Shown here piece after piece: positions 6,741 through 6,756 of a DNA stretch of 6,756 bases. Under the pieces are notes generated by a model that was not told the origin of the DNA, searched no databases, and saw only the letters and a list, made by a program, of their open reading frames with translations. Made by a program: the position numbers and the translations under genes. This stretch comes from an uncultured Opitutia bacterium (lineage in GTDB: Bacteria > Verrucomicrobiota > Verrucomicrobiia > Opitutales > UBA953), in the NCBI GenBank assembly GCA_903910245.1, contig CAIVYX010000129.1, forward strand, positions 1 to 6,756. The letters are read 5' to 3'. Position 1 is the first letter of the stretch; every line of letters begins with the position of its first letter.

Positions 6741-6756
6741 AGCAAGGGTGTTTGCC

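Noticed and set aside
6711..6756. A tRNA gene suggested by the TTGGTAGAG motif.
   Set aside because: No acceptor, anticodon or T-arm can be built around it in the bases available.
1..6756. CRISPR array, insertion sequence or replication origin.
   Set aside because: No regularly spaced repeats, transposase or terminal inverted repeats, and no iteron or DnaA-box cluster were seen.

Overview
The window carries five protein genes, all on the minus strand. In transcription order they are a tyrosine recombinase (6710 to 5556), an exported Sel1-repeat protein (5381 to 4308), and a complete hsdM (4118 to 2568) and hsdS (2578 to 1274) of a type I restriction-modification system. Last comes the first 425 codons of hsdR (1277 to 1), which runs off the left edge. 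Long plus-strand open frames are shadows of these genes.

The organism is a fairly GC-rich, probably Gram-negative bacterium: there is a Sec-type signal peptide on a solenoid protein, and the integrase and hsdM are GC-rich. Sel1-repeat proteins and integrases of this general look are common in Verrucomicrobia and relatives, but this is a weak impression and no marker gene fixes the lineage. Base composition is uneven. The integrase, hsdM and hsdR are GC-rich, while the Sel1 gene and the two target-recognition parts of hsdS are clearly poorer in GC.

Layout from the right edge: 6711-6756 holds a perfect 12-bp tandem duplication just upstream of the integrase. The 174-bp gap 5382-5555 holds a G-tract cluster at the integrase stop, a 13-bp palindrome, and a sigma-70-like promoter so close to the Sel1 start that its mRNA may be leaderless. 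The 189-bp gap 4119-4307 holds a short direct repeat, a possible hsdM promoter and a nested inverted repeat that overlaps the possible hsdM start codons. hsdM/hsdS overlap by 11 bp and hsdS/hsdR by 4 bp (ATGA), as expected of a translationally coupled operon.

Taken together this looks like one end of an integrative genomic island. The recombinase would be the mobility module and the HsdMSR system the defence cargo: HsdM2S methylates host DNA and HsdR cleaves unmodified DNA. The Sel1 gene is an unexplained passenger. I see no clearly novel enzymatic system. The points most worth checking are the tandem repeat beside the integrase, the apparently leaderless and compositionally distinct Sel1 gene, and the structured leader of hsdM.
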